This document shows positions 1 through 11,631 of a stretch of DNA of 64,000 bases, one piece after another (position 1 is the first letter of the stretch; the number at the start of each line of letters is the position of its first letter). The stretch is taken from assembly GCA_014706295.1 (NCBI GenBank), contig JACSVZ010000001.1:37310318-37374317 (forward strand), given 5' to 3'. Origin of the DNA: Lycocorax pyrrhopterus obiensis. Lineage: Eukaryota > Chordata > Aves > Passeriformes > Paradisaeidae. A program made the translations under genes and the position numbers. The notes under the pieces are model-generated. The model did not search any database. It saw only the letters and a program-made list of their open reading frames with translations, and was not told the origin of the DNA.

Positions 1-3000
1 AATCACCATCTAAAAGACATAGTCAAAAAAAAGAAGTTGACCAGAAAAATATTAAACTGACTGTAAAACACATAATTTTCTAATTTCCCAGTGTATACAT
101 ACACGTAATTTACGCAGTCACTGAAATTGGTGTTTAATTGCAATACTTCCTTAATTATTATTACATATACACACATATTTAGAGGGAAAAGGCAAGGAAT
201 TTCTATAACAAGAGCTGAAGAAAGACTGGTGGTTTTTGCCTGTTTGCTTGTTTTCCAGATGAACTCAAGTTCAGGCTCAGCTGTAGCTAGAGCCTTCCTG
301 GTTTTGATCAAGAACCTTCGAATATCAAGCTGAGTTCATCCCCACCATTTTTAAGTGCTTCACAGTGACAGAAGGAAACACATTTGGGATATTGGTAGCA
401 GCTGAATTTGTATCAAGAACATTTCTGTAACTAGCACTTAATAATGAGAAACTTAGATTCATTCATTTGGACCATTTGATACAAGAAAGTGGTGATAACA
501 GAGCGCAAGTATCACAAGTCATATATTTTGAGACTGCTCTATTATCATGAGATTGAAGTTCAAATAAGGGCATGGCCATGTAAGGGGTTGGAGTGTATCT
601 TAAATATTAAAACAATAGGATTTACTAGGTAAGAGCATCAGAAATCACATACTGAATTAAAAAAAAAGAAGTGTAAAAGGAAACCACACAACCGATAAAT
701 ACTAGAAAAAAAAGGACAATGAACACTCATGGTTCATGTAAGCATGAGAATTAGTTAATTAAATAAAAAGACAGGTAACATAAATTATCAATATTAACAT
801 TTGCATGAACATATTTTATGCAGTAGGACTACAAATGGATGTTTACAGCAATATTCATATTATGATTTACTAAGGGTATTACAAATTTCTAAAATTTGTT
901 CGTTTCACTAACATTACATAATTCAAAATTATCTCCTTCATACTGAATCTTTGGAGTGAGAAAACCTGAAAATGCCAATTCAACACTCCCTAGAATTTCT
1001 GGCATGGACAAGATAACTGGAGCCAATGAGTACAGCTCATGCCTTGGTATTTTGGAATCTTTCAGTGCTTCAGTATAGTTTTTATCTCTGCTCAACAGCA
1101 ACCCTTGCAAATGAATATATAAATAGTCCATTTTTCTTTGGCTGGCTGTGAGAAAAAGATGAGTACTATTTTGAACAAGTTTTTTGAGCTGAGAAGATTT
1201 GAAATCAGTTTTTTTTCTGTATCAGTAAGAATCAGAGTAATTTTGTTCTGTACTGTGTCACGGTTGACCGTTTTCCATTTGACATTTCACGTTGACAACT
1301 TCTCTTCGGTTTGTTAATTTCTGAGAATAGCAGCTAAAGCAAATATCTTGCAGTCTTGCCTTCTAAATTATTTTCCATGGTTTTCCACACTTTCCATTCA
1401 AATCCTGTTGACCCTGATGCTGATTTTGAGTTTTCCAGATGACAGTTCAGCCTGTTTGAAGATCGCTATAGAAGATCTCTGATACTAAAACATTTTGAAA
1501 TTGCCAATTTGTCAGACTGCAGAGCAGCTGTTAGTTCCTGTCAGCTGCCAGAACCTATATCACTTTATATTCACTCACCTGAAGATCTTGCCATGGTCTT
1601 GGCAAGCATCCTACATTTTTAAACCTTTTTCCAACAGGCTGTAAATTTAATGTAATCTACTAGATCAATCTATCATAGTTTCCTACTATTTATTTCTATG
1701 TACTTCTCGAATATATCTAATGTTTTTACCATAAAGAAAGCAACTGCCTCTCATTATTTTATGTTATTGGTTACTAGCTTCAAAGACATCCAGAACTGAA
1801 CTGAATCCAGAAGGAACATCTTTTGTCTCTTTCAATTTTTTCATCATGCTGTTTTCTTTCCTATTTCATAGGTCTTTCTGGATTTTCCCTTTCTTTCTGT
1901 AGCAAATCAGATGGTCCTTTGGTGACCTTTAGCCTCAGAAGAAAATCACGCTGTTTTCACAATGAGTTTTCCATTGCTTGTTTTACAGAGTACAGCTGAA
2001 TGTGAGGAATATCATCTTATAAAGTTCGACAAATGTTTCAAACACTTAGACATATGTTATTCCCATTGCAATAGTCTTCAGAATAATTTACCATAAGCAA
2101 TGAAGTAGGTGTTTATTTTGAGTATCAATGTATAAGCTGGTCAGATTTTGCCCTTGAAAAATGATTCTGTTTCTTCAGAGTCCATTCAGTATCACACTAT
2201 GTATGTTGGCTGCAGCTTTAGCAACACAGAGCCAGATTCAGATACAGATTCAGACAGGTTTATGTCTTTATAGTGTTGGCATCTCTATATCAAATAGGGC
2301 TTGATCCAATTCCCCACATTTCTAGAACTAACTCATCTGCCCTGCTCTATCCTGGCCTTTAACTGTTACTCTAGAAGCATCCTGTAACAATCACAGATAC
2401 CACTATGCTCCAGTGCTTAAAATTTTGGAAGCAAAACCTCAGGACATGCTACCAATATGTATGACGGAAAGAAAAAGAAGAAATAAGATTAATGAATACC
2501 ACATAATTGGGCAATTAAATTGTATTATAGTACCAGAACATTTGGAATTAAAACTTTATTTTTTTAGTGCATTTTTTGGGGGGGTTGTCTGTTTGTTTTA
2601 TGAGAGTTCTTATTGTGGGTTTTTAATACTATAATGAAAGCAGCTCTTGAAAACTAGAAAAGACTGAACAGAATCAAATTAGCCTCCTATCTCTCATGCC
2701 TCAGAGAAATAGGGGGCATAGATTTTTTAAGGCATCTCAGTGCTATTTGTAAAAAAAATAAATGCTCAGCCTCATGGGCAATGACCAGCCCACACAAAAG
2801 GGGCTTAAGAGCAGGTTAAACAATGTATATGTGTCTAACTTATGTGTCTAGATTCTATGGAATACTCTGGCTTGAGTGTTATGCTCTAAACCCTTTCTGC
2901 TTATTCCCTAATCCTGGGCTGCACACTTCTACAAAGCATAACCATGCCTATGCATGCCCAATCGTTATTTCCTGTGCTCTACAGACTATATCAGGTACTG

Positions 3001-5072
3001 CCAGCATCAGCATCCTAGTTCTCTGGTTTTCCCAGGTTGCCTGAGTACAGGCAACAGGAAAGAGAGACTTGAAAATGTACAGCAACTACACATGACATGC
3101 TTTAAGGAGCAAAAATAGCATTCTGAATCATACACAACAATTTTTGGAGGACAGGTGTCAGATGGTTTCTTAGTGAAGTTCCTTCGTGTGTAGACAGATA
3201 TTACTAGCATTATAAAACATGTAAAACTTCTCCAAGTCCTTAGAATACAGTTAAGCAAATGTAGGTGCTGCCTAATCTCTGTGCCAGCCCTTTGTGTGGG
3301 AAGCAATTCTGCCATGGAGAGCAAAGTACTGACTGATGATTACTTACAGCCTCATGCTACACTAGGACAACAGAATGTCATCTTTATAATCTGGATTAGA
3401 GCTGACAAAACAACAAATGACTGACTGAAAAGTTTTTTCTTGATAAAATCATGGTGAGGTTAAAAAAAAAAAAAAAAGAAAGAAAAGTTATCTGCCTCTG
3501 TGGCAATACAGACATTCAATAAAAGAAACCCAACAAACAGGGAACAACAAAAACATGTTTATCTAAGACTGAAGAAATGATTAAAACAAATGTCAGGCAA
3601 AACTGCGCAAGCAAGAATAATTTTTAATAATTCCACTTCTTTACAACTGCAATCAAATATATTTTATCATTACTTATGATGTTTTTCAGATGCTTTTGTT
3701 ATTATCCACCCTGTAACTCCTTGTAGTAAAAACCCTAATATTTATCTTAACACGTACCTTAATATCCAGCTTTCACATCCACCTGCTGTTTTTCAGGAAC
3801 CTCAAGCCACAGACCAAATGTAATTCACTTATATTATTTTCCAGTACATACTATTCCTCCCTTCCTTTTATTCTTCATCCAGTATAAATAATTGTGAGCT
3901 TCATTAGAGAAAAATAATAGCCTTTATTATTTATTAAGTTATTGAAATTTTATTCTACTTCTTGACACCTACCCCAGTGCAACCTGCCTGTTTTATTTCG
4001 TATTTCATATTATTTCCCAGTTCTCTGCACCTCCATAGAGACATGCAGAACAAATAATATTTTACCAATAATGACTTGAAATTTCAAGTCTTAGAATTCT
4101 TGCTTTGAAACTATATAATTGCAATGTAACTTGTTCCAGGAAAAAAACACCAAAAACAATGGTGAAGCTCTCTTAATAAACTCTCATATCTCGATCATGG
4201 CATTAATGTGGCCATTCATAAGATGGACATGTGCGATAGAGCCTGTGTTGTTGTATTTTATTTATGAAAAGCAACTTTGTCTTTTTGTACCTGTTTTGGC
4301 TTTCTTTAGAAGAGTAATAGGTAGTTGTTCACTGCATCTTTTTCTGAGAATTTTGTGAAGGAAAAGGAAACCATACAGAGACAGTGTCAACACTCATGGC
4401 TCAAACTTACATGAAATAGGATTTATCGACTGACTTTTCTCAGAAGAGATTTTGGAAGAACTTGCTTTTGTGTATTTTTTCCTATTCCAAGAAATTTTCT
4501 TTTAGTCCTTTAGATATTTTTCCTCCCAGTTGTTTCCCACATGTACTATGTAACATTTTACTAGATTTCAGATCTATACATTTGAATTAAGCTTTCCTCT
4601 TGTGCTTGATCCAAGAGGGAAATAAATTATTCCATTTAGACAGTATCTTTTAAACACGTGGTGGGTCACACAAAATATAGTGCTCTGGAAGAAATCAAAG
4701 CCATTTATTCAAGAACAGACATTTTTCCCAAAGAAAATTAACAACTTTACTAATCAATAGAAGTATTTTATTTGTTTTCAGATTTTATACAGACTAAAAT
4801 CTCTCATAGATCCTTTTAAAGCCCAGAAATATCTAGTACTTCAAATATTTTTATAACAAGTTCCCTATCCATTTTATAATGAAATATGGTTAGAATACAG
4901 TTTCATGGAACCATGGTGACTCAGTATCTTTTCTAAAGTAACACTTAAGACTAGGAGGAGAGAGCAGAGATTCAGGAAGCAATGTTAAGAGCACTGAGTC
5001 ATACACTTCAACTCCACAGTAGGCTTGAATAGTCTAGTTGCCCCAAGCTCAGGTGAACAACATCCGAACAAG
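1..5072. other. AT-rich unique non-coding DNA
   Basis: No gene, recognisable repeat family or structural RNA is visible in this 5-kb stretch. Reading frames longest at about 100 codons lack known motifs and are at chance level for AT-rich DNA. A 16-base A run starts at 3462 and grades into a short GA-rich stretch. The base composition is uniform until it changes abruptly to GC-rich at about 5070, where a putative LTR begins. It could be intronic or intergenic; nothing here decides which. Confidence 0.7.
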
Positions 5073-5764
5073 TGTTGTGCTGGCTGTCCCCGTGGCGGGG
5101 GCGGCCTGTGGGCCAGGGGTCCTGGGGGTGGTGAGACAGCCACAAAGTTTGAATCAACCCCCTTGAGTAAGGCTGAAGGCAGGGTAATCCAAATGGCCTC
5201 TCCCAAGGTGCTCTGTCACTTTATGCTAATGTACCCCTCTTCTGTTACCCCGACTGGTTTGCTAACTCTCCACCCCCTGTACCTCTTCCAAAGTTCATGT
5301 CCTAGATTGTTCTCCCTTCCCTGCTTTCCCATTAGCCCTTGGTCCTTGGCTCCTCCCTCTGCATTTCCCCATTGCCTCCCGTACCCTGGCCCCGCCTAGG
5401 TACTGCCCCGGTGCCCTCAAACCATTGGTCTCTGATGCTCTCTCCGCCCCTTGTCACCCTCCTACCCTGGTCCCTCCTGTATTCTGGGTCCTTCACCCGT
5501 GGCACCGTTCACGCGGTCGGCAATGAAATCCCGTGGAAGTCTACACGAAGGACCCCTCCTGCCTCTTTATTCTTGATGACTCACTCAACAGCTTTCCCGC
5601 GGCATATGTGTGCGTGGCTTCTGTGGGCATGGCCCAGCTCTGTGGTGCGGAGGCTGAGTGCCAGTGTGGTGCCAGCCAAAGCAGCCTCATCTAGGACGCT
5701 TTCCAGGAGGACGCAGTGGCCTCCAACCACGACAGGCCGGAAGTATCAAACAACATCTACAACA
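5073..5764 (+). mobile_element. Putative solo LTR, ERVK-like, plus orientation
   Basis: This is a GC-rich block of about 690 bp inside AT-rich DNA. It starts with TGTTGTG and can be closed at 5764 by ACAACA, the inverted complement of the first six bases. Alternatively it closes at 5748 (GTATCA), where the six flanking bases (aacaac, 5749-5754) match those before the start (aacaag, 5067-5072) at five of six. The inside resembles an LTR U3: many pyrimidine-rich segments with CCATTAG or CCATTGG boxes near 5330 and 5423, and a degenerate TATA-like TGTATTCTGG near 5478. The same plan, with similar length and TGTTG start, is seen in the better-supported LTR at 6213-6860, but sequence identity between them is low. 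No gag, pol or env sequence adjoins it, so it would be a solo LTR. The exact 3' end and the family are uncertain. Confidence 0.52.
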
Positions 5765-6212
5765 CACTGTAAATTTAAATTCTACTAATTTCTAAGTATC
5801 GGTCCTTTTTGTATATATATCTTTTCAGACATCCCTATTTAGAAGAACTGGATATGAATAAACGCTTTTCACTGTACTTTTATAAAGATATCTGTGTTTT
5901 GACTGTGTTGTGGTTTTGGGTGCCAACTCTGAACTAAGATTCATGAAATATCATTTTAGCAACAAGAACACAGAGCTAGGAGTTGCATGAGACAGGTCAT
6001 TTATAAGCAGGAGTCAGCATAGTGAAAATGCTGTCCACTGGTGATTCATTTCCTTCTTGCTTCTAAAGGGAATGAGATGTGTTTTTTAAAGTGAAATCTA
6101 CTGCCAGCTTTAGATAGAACCAACAAAGCTGTAATCAGACAAATGAAGGTCTGCACCTCCTGCTTGGACCCAGTAGTCCTTCACCGTTTCCATACTTAGA
6201 AACAAAATCATT
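5765..6212. other. Short unique spacer between two LTRs
   Basis: This is 448 bp of AT-rich DNA between two oppositely oriented LTRs. It contains an AATAAA hexamer near 5857, about 90 bp past the end of the first LTR. Nothing coding or repetitive is evident. The spacer shows no retroviral primer-binding site, polypurine tract or gene remnant, so the two LTRs are unlikely to be the two ends of one provirus; their opposite orientation says the same. Confidence 0.6.
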
Positions 6213-6408
6213 TGTCACGCTGACCGCTTGGCCGTCCGGTGGCCTGGCAGGTGACTAGCTCTGGTGTCCCAGTCAGGGGACGAAGCTGTCAGCTCTTGTG
6301 AGAGCTGTCTGCCCTGGGCACACGAAGGAGCAGGCTGCAGTGTCGGTGTTGCTAGGCAACGGCAAGGCAAAGAAGGAGAGAGGGACTTCTTGGTGCAACA
6401 ATTCCCAG

Positions 6409-6414
6409 TTTATT
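6409..6414 (-). terminator. LTR polyadenylation signal
   Basis: The plus strand reads TTTATT, which is AATAAA on the minus strand. It lies about 50 bp downstream of the minus-strand TATA box, as expected for the R region of a retroviral LTR. Confidence 0.6.
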
Positions 6415-6457
6415 GGAAGGGGTGCAACCAAAAAGGCAAGAGGAGGAACCAAAGGCA

Positions 6458-6470
6458 GGGTTTTATACAA
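6458..6470 (-). promoter_or_regulatory. LTR TATA box
   Basis: On the minus strand this reads TTGTATAAAACCC, a consensus TATA box at the expected place upstream of the LTR's AATAAA. It would be the retroviral core promoter of the solo LTR. Whether it is active in the host cannot be seen from sequence. Confidence 0.6.
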
Positions 6471-8564
6471 CAAGAGATCAGGGGCGGAACCAAGGGATAA
6501 ACCAATGAGGAGATGACATGGGATGACAGGCATCCAATGATAATGGGTTAGGGGAGGAACTTATTCAAACTAACCAATCAGGTACCGAACAACGGAGAAC
6601 TTTCCAGAATGGAATTACATATGTAACAGGGATGATAAATATGCATGAACAGGAGAACCAATGGGGAGCAGGGAAACATAGACGATTCCAGAAACAAGGG
6701 CGGAGTAAGGGAGGAGATGCTTTTAGGATTGACACCCGGTGGGCTGTGTCCTTAGAGATCGGTGCTGCCCACCGATCCGCCCTCCGGATCGCTCTCCTGG
6801 GCGGGGAAATCCACCCATTTGATGTCACCCGGCCCACCAGTGGGCTGGGTCACAGCAACAATCATTAAACGTGGATTTTAAATTCCAGTATATCTAAACG
6901 TGGATTGCAGCTGATGAAGCCCTGAAGAACAAGCTACTACTTGGTCAAGTTGTTGAATTTTTGGTGGAAGAATTTTGAACGCAATCCAATATCTTTAACA
7001 AAGTCAAGAAATCTTGAAAATAGTTAAGTTTAAACAAATATTTATTTGTGTCAAGGGGTAAAAATCATTACCCTGTGTACATGAAAAATCTGATTTGAAT
7101 CAGGCTTCAAAAAAGTGGTACATGTATTATGAAACAGTTTAAATAACTTATACAGTGTGTGTTTAGCTCTCATCAACAAAATATCACATGAAAATTACTT
7201 GCAGATGGATTTATACACAGGTTATTACAGATTTTTTAAACCAGAATAAGTCACAAGACTGGTACTAATTTTATTTTCCCACCTGTACCACTGAGATCCC
7301 AATACATATTTTGTAATAAAAATGAGACATGGTGATGGAAAGTATGATATAAATGTATTTTTAGTTGAGTTGATAAGCTTTATAAATTATTTACTCACAA
7401 AAATATAATAGTGGAAATTATTATTGTTACACATAAATTGTGTGTCATTGAGCAGGAAAAGAGATTCTCAGGCCAGTTATCAACAAATCTGAAACTTGTT
7501 CTGGTAACATAGCCCTTCGGGAAGAAGACAATAAAAACTGAAGCAGCATTTATTTGACCCAGTTACAGAGGGAAAGATAAACCTCTCAGCCCTTATAAAT
7601 AAACTTAAGAGCACATATTTGAAGCTAATATTGAAAATTTGCATAAGTTCACCAAAAAGACCGAAAAATCCAGATGTATGAGATCAAAATGTGTGAGCAT
7701 TTTACTTTCTGCTTAGCATCTATCAATCTACAGGCTACATGCCTGTAACACTCAGAAGGTGGGATCTAAAAAGTAGAGCATGCATGTTATTTCTTTAAAC
7801 ATATTATGAAATCATTGATCAGTAGCATTATGTATTCCAACTGAATCTTAACATGAAAGTTTCTTTTTATTGACCTAATTCTGCTTGTGTGGGTTTATTT
7901 TGTTTTATATTTGGAAGAGACACAGGGATAATTTCTGTATTTAATATTTTCAATTACTTGAATTGTTTAAGTCTGGCTATCAGAACAAAAATGAGGGAAG
8001 GTGAAGTGTGAAAAATTGCCATCTTTCACAGCTTTAAAATGTTGGCTCTGTTGTCTGGCATAATTAAGTCAACAGTCTGCTGGTCTGCTTCCAGGAACTT
8101 TGACAACTGTTCTCTCACTGCCACCAGTAAATTAATAGAACTGTGCTTTTCCCAAGGGGCACTGTATGCAGAATGAGAATTTTCTTGTCCTTTGGTCTGC
8201 TGCTGGTGAAGTGGTGATGGGCGGCAATGCTCAGTGTGTAGGAGCCGTCAGGTCATTTGCTCTATTATAGTTGGACCATTCACACTATTATAGTTAGATG
8301 TGATAACACACCCTTTATCATCAGAGGTTTATTGTATCCCAACTGTTAACATGGTCTCTAAGGTAATAGACCACAGCTGTGAAGAGAATTCTTTTGTCAC
8401 AGAGCAAGAAGAGAAAAGAGACTTTTTAGGCATTTGCAAGTTGTTGGGAGTGTCAGAGCTGCTTGATATTCACCAGGGTTTTATACAGGCTTGTAAATTT
8501 TGTTGAAATTATTTATTTTAGTACTGTCTCATACAGTTTTTCATCCCTGGAAGTTTTGGAATTT

Positions 8565-8828
8565 CTTTGGTGGCTTTTTGTTTGTTTGTTTGTTTGGGTT
8601 TTTTTGGGGGGGTGGGTTGTTTGGTTCAGTTTTTGTTGCGGTTGTTGTTGGTTTTGGTTTTGGTTTTTTGTTTGGTTTGGGTTGTTATTTTTGTGATTTA
8701 TTTTGTTGTGTGGTTTGGGGGGGATTTTTTGGTTTTGTTTTTTGTTTTTGTGGGGATTTTTTTGTTGGTTGATTCATTGGGATTTTTTGTTTGGTTGGGG
8801 GATTTTTTTTTCCCTTTTTTTTTTTTCT
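8565..8828 (+). repeat. G/T-rich low-complexity tract with G-quadruplex pattern
   Basis: For about 260 bp the plus strand is almost devoid of A and C. It is built of irregular TTTG, TTTGG and TTGGGG-like words rather than one unit. At 8596-8616 it contains GGG, seven Ts, seven Gs, T, GGG, which fits the canonical four-tract G-quadruplex pattern. It ends in a T run with a few Cs. Open frames across it encode only F, G, V, L, W and C and are not genes. Similar but shorter tracts recur elsewhere in the window on both strands. Confidence 0.85.
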
Positions 8829-10953
8829 CCTCAGCTTTAGGTTTACATTAATCCAGGTACTGCCAGCTGTCACCTGCTTTCATTGAATTCAGTCACACAA
8901 GCACTAACTTTTGTGTGATCAATTCACTGGAAAACTATCAAAGAGTATAAATTTAGAGGGTTTTTTGCAAATGGAACAGTATCCACAGGAGTCCATAAGT
9001 CCTGGCTTTACTGTACACTGGGAAAACAACTTTCTGTAACTAACATGGTTGTGGTCAAGATTAGTACTTTTGTTGCCCAAGGTTTTATTACAATGAAGTA
9101 AGCAAATCCTTAGTAGAGATGGATCAAGTAGAAAATGAATACTGCCTACCTAGAGGGAAACCTGGTAGAAAAATTGCAGGGAGCGCAGATAGTACTGGAA
9201 GTAGTACCACTGAACTGGATAAAAGCCTTTTCCCAGCTACTTATGGCAGAACACAAGACATTAAAGAGCTTTGTAGCTGGAGCAAACAAATGCTGAAAAC
9301 TGATTTGAAAATCGGACAAAACCCTTGATCCACACAGGAGTAGTTTTCATTTAAGAAGAAACCGATTATTAGGTGAAACCATGGCCAATTTTTGTTGCAA
9401 GTTTTATTTAAAAAGATGTGTACTTCAACAACTAACAGTGGACTAATTGGGCGCTAATTGCTTTTTATACAGTGGCAGTCGGGTCAGTGCTAGGGATGTG
9501 AGAGAAATAGCAAAAGCTAGGGCAAAGAAACAAAAGGAAAAGAAATACTAATTTCCTAAATGTTACTGTTAGCAGTGAATGTTGGCAATGTCAGCTGTTC
9601 TTTATTGTTTGTGTGTGCAGGACTTCATTCACCACCTGGAATAACACAAATAACGGTACAATTCGCTAGTCAGATTTATATTGCTCCAATGCTGTATAAC
9701 AAAGAAAGCTGAAGAAAAAGGAACAGAATTATATCACTTAGAGAAAAATACTTTCAAATTATGCACAATTTCTGTTAATAATTTTTTGCTCATTTCCTAC
9801 TTACTACTCATCAATAATAATACTTTCTAAAAAAATTAATAAGGAGAACAAAATACTATATATTTACCGAAGCGTAATTTTATATATATGCCCTACTAAA
9901 CAAGAGAAATAAAAGCACAAAGCATATTAATTGGTCAAATTGTCACACTTGGGCTTTCATTTAATGGTTTTCCCTTGTTGCATGCAAGTGTGATGTTGTG
10001 CCATGATAGCCAGTGTAATCAAATCTTTAAATTTTTCATTCACATTTTTTAATTTTTGAGCTACATTTAAAAGAATTCTTGCCTTTATTGTTCTTGGTGT
10101 TTACTAATTTGTAGAGGAGTTTTGAATATAGTGAAATTAAGTTTTGCCTAGTGAAAAAAGGGAAGGCATGAGCATAGAGAGAGTTAAACTTCTACGAGCA
10201 CTCCCACATTTCCATTTATTGTTATCAGTGGTTTCTCTGGGCATTTTCCACTAGCTCTGCTCTACCTTAAAATACCATTTTAAAACTAGAAAATAGGGCA
10301 GTATCAGTAAATAATCCAGAAAAAAAATTTACAATTTCAGCTAAAAATGCACTCTAGATTTAGGCAACACTTCATCTCTTCTTCTGAGTAAAAGTATACT
10401 GACATGCCACTTTTCTATTTATCCTTCTCTGTTGAAGTTGACCAAAACACTTGTTCTCATGAGATTTCTTCAAAGGTGTATTAATGCTGGCAAAAAGATT
10501 CTTGCTTTTTCCTTCAAAACACACTGTAAACTCAAAGACCAATAATAATGACAATGATGATTATGAAATAGCAAGTGCAGAATGCTTCAATTAATTGTGT
10601 CTTAATTTGGTTTATGAGAAAACAGAGACCAATTTCAATGATGCTCAGAAAACCTAAGGTGCAGACTACTAAGCTCCACGTAGAGTCACTTTGATCACTT
10701 TGAAGTTTGTTTTTTGGTTTTTTTTTGTAGTTGTATGCACTTTACGACCAAAAAAAGGAAGGTCATTCTGCCTCCTATAGTATTCTCAGAAATGTCAGCT
10801 GATCCCTGCTTGTCCTCTGGGCTGCCAGATTTGAAACTTGACCCTAGTTTTGGCTGATCAGAAATATGGTTTTTGATATATGGGGGAAGGTCTGAGAGGG
10901 CAAAACACAGGGAAGGTCCACTGCTCTGCTGTAAATAACACTGACTGTGGACC

Positions 10954-11049
10954 AAAAAAAAAAAAAAAAAGGCAAGATAGACTAATGTAGATGTTACAGA
11001 TTGTTGCTACAGAAAAAAAAACCAAACCAAACCAAAACAAACAAAAAAA
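10954..11049. repeat. A run followed by A/C-rich (CCAAA)n-like tract
   Basis: There is an uninterrupted A run of about 18 bases near 10954, about 40 bp of ordinary sequence, then an A run leading into CCAAACCAAACC-like sequence and further A-rich bases to 11049. No retroelement body is recognised next to it, so this may be a low-complexity expansion rather than a retrotransposon tail. Confidence 0.6.
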
Positions 11050-11389
11050 TGTAAGTAAAGAGAATATAAACTATAAACAAATGGAGTGGATTACATAAGG
11101 CGCACATCCCAAACCTCTCCAAGGTGTAAAGGAAACGCAGTAAGTAGAGATGTTCAGGTGGTTTGCTGCCTACACATACACTCGATCAAACCCCCACATA
11201 CACATACAGTAAGGTAGAACCCACAGCCTTGCCTGTACCAGGTCAGATCCAAAGGTGCAAGGGTGAAACAATGAAGTTTGCTCAGCAGTGGGAACTGTGA
11301 GCTGTAAATAAGGATTGATGGCCTTGATTATCAGCCAAATGGGTTCCAAAACAGAGGAACAGTTGTTCCCTTTTAAACACTCTACAACT

Positions 11390-11411
11390 TAAGTACTTCT
11401 GGAAGTACTTA
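11390..11411. repeat. Perfect 10-bp inverted repeat, 2-bp spacer
   Basis: TAAGTACTTC at 11390-11399 is followed by TG and then GAAGTACTTA at 11402-11411, an exact inverted complement. It could extrude as a short hairpin or be a dimeric protein-binding site; nothing else identifies it. Confidence 0.6.
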
Positions 11412-11610
11412 CCCATGTAAAAGACACATGGTTAATTTAAATTCAAAGACAAAAATGTCCTGGTAATTGCTCTATAAATCTGAAGTTATGTGAGAATTGA
11501 GAGATACTGTGGGAAAGATCTACATTCTTCCTTAAAACTGTCCCCTTCTTCATGGATAACACCTCCCAGAATCACCCTGGGAGCACCATTACACATTTCT
11601 AGAAGGCTGT

Positions 11611-11631
11611 GTATCTCAAATATTTGAGTAC
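11611..11631. repeat. Near-perfect palindrome around AAATATTT
   Basis: The 14 bases CTCAAATATTTGAG (11615-11628) are a perfect palindrome. They are flanked by GTA on the left and TAC on the right with one unpaired T, giving a 21-bp imperfect palindrome. Its function is unknown. Confidence 0.55.

Larger units (their letters stand above)
6213..6860 (-). mobile_element. Solo LTR of an ERVK-type endogenous retrovirus, minus orientation
   Basis: This 648-bp element begins with TG (6213) and ends with CA (6860). It is flanked by a perfect 6-bp direct repeat, atcatt, at 6207-6212 and 6861-6866. Six-base target duplications are typical of ERVK (beta-retrovirus-like) integrations. Read on the minus strand it has the expected order: TGTTGCTGTGACCC start, a U3 with several CCAAT/ATTGG boxes (near 6505, 6535, 6575 and 6660), a TATA box TTGTATAAAACCC at about 6458-6470, an AATAAA polyadenylation signal at 6409-6414, and a U5 ending TGACA. 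The TATA-to-AATAAA spacing of about 50 bp implies a short R region. No internal retroviral sequence remains, so the provirus was lost by LTR-LTR recombination. The intact duplication and motifs suggest it is fairly young. The subfamily is not assigned. Confidence 0.9.

Noticed and set aside
5339..5788. Open frame of 149 codons
   Set aside because: It lies inside a putative LTR, overlaps another frame, and has no recognised domain.
5853..5866. AATAAA after the GC-rich block, as if the block were a processed retrocopy of a gene
   Set aside because: No poly-A tract follows and the block's ends look LTR-like; the hexamer is common in AT-rich DNA.
8463..8851. Three overlapping frames rich in F, G, V and W that look like membrane proteins
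   Set aside because: They translate a G/T-rich low-complexity tract; the hydrophobic composition is an artefact.
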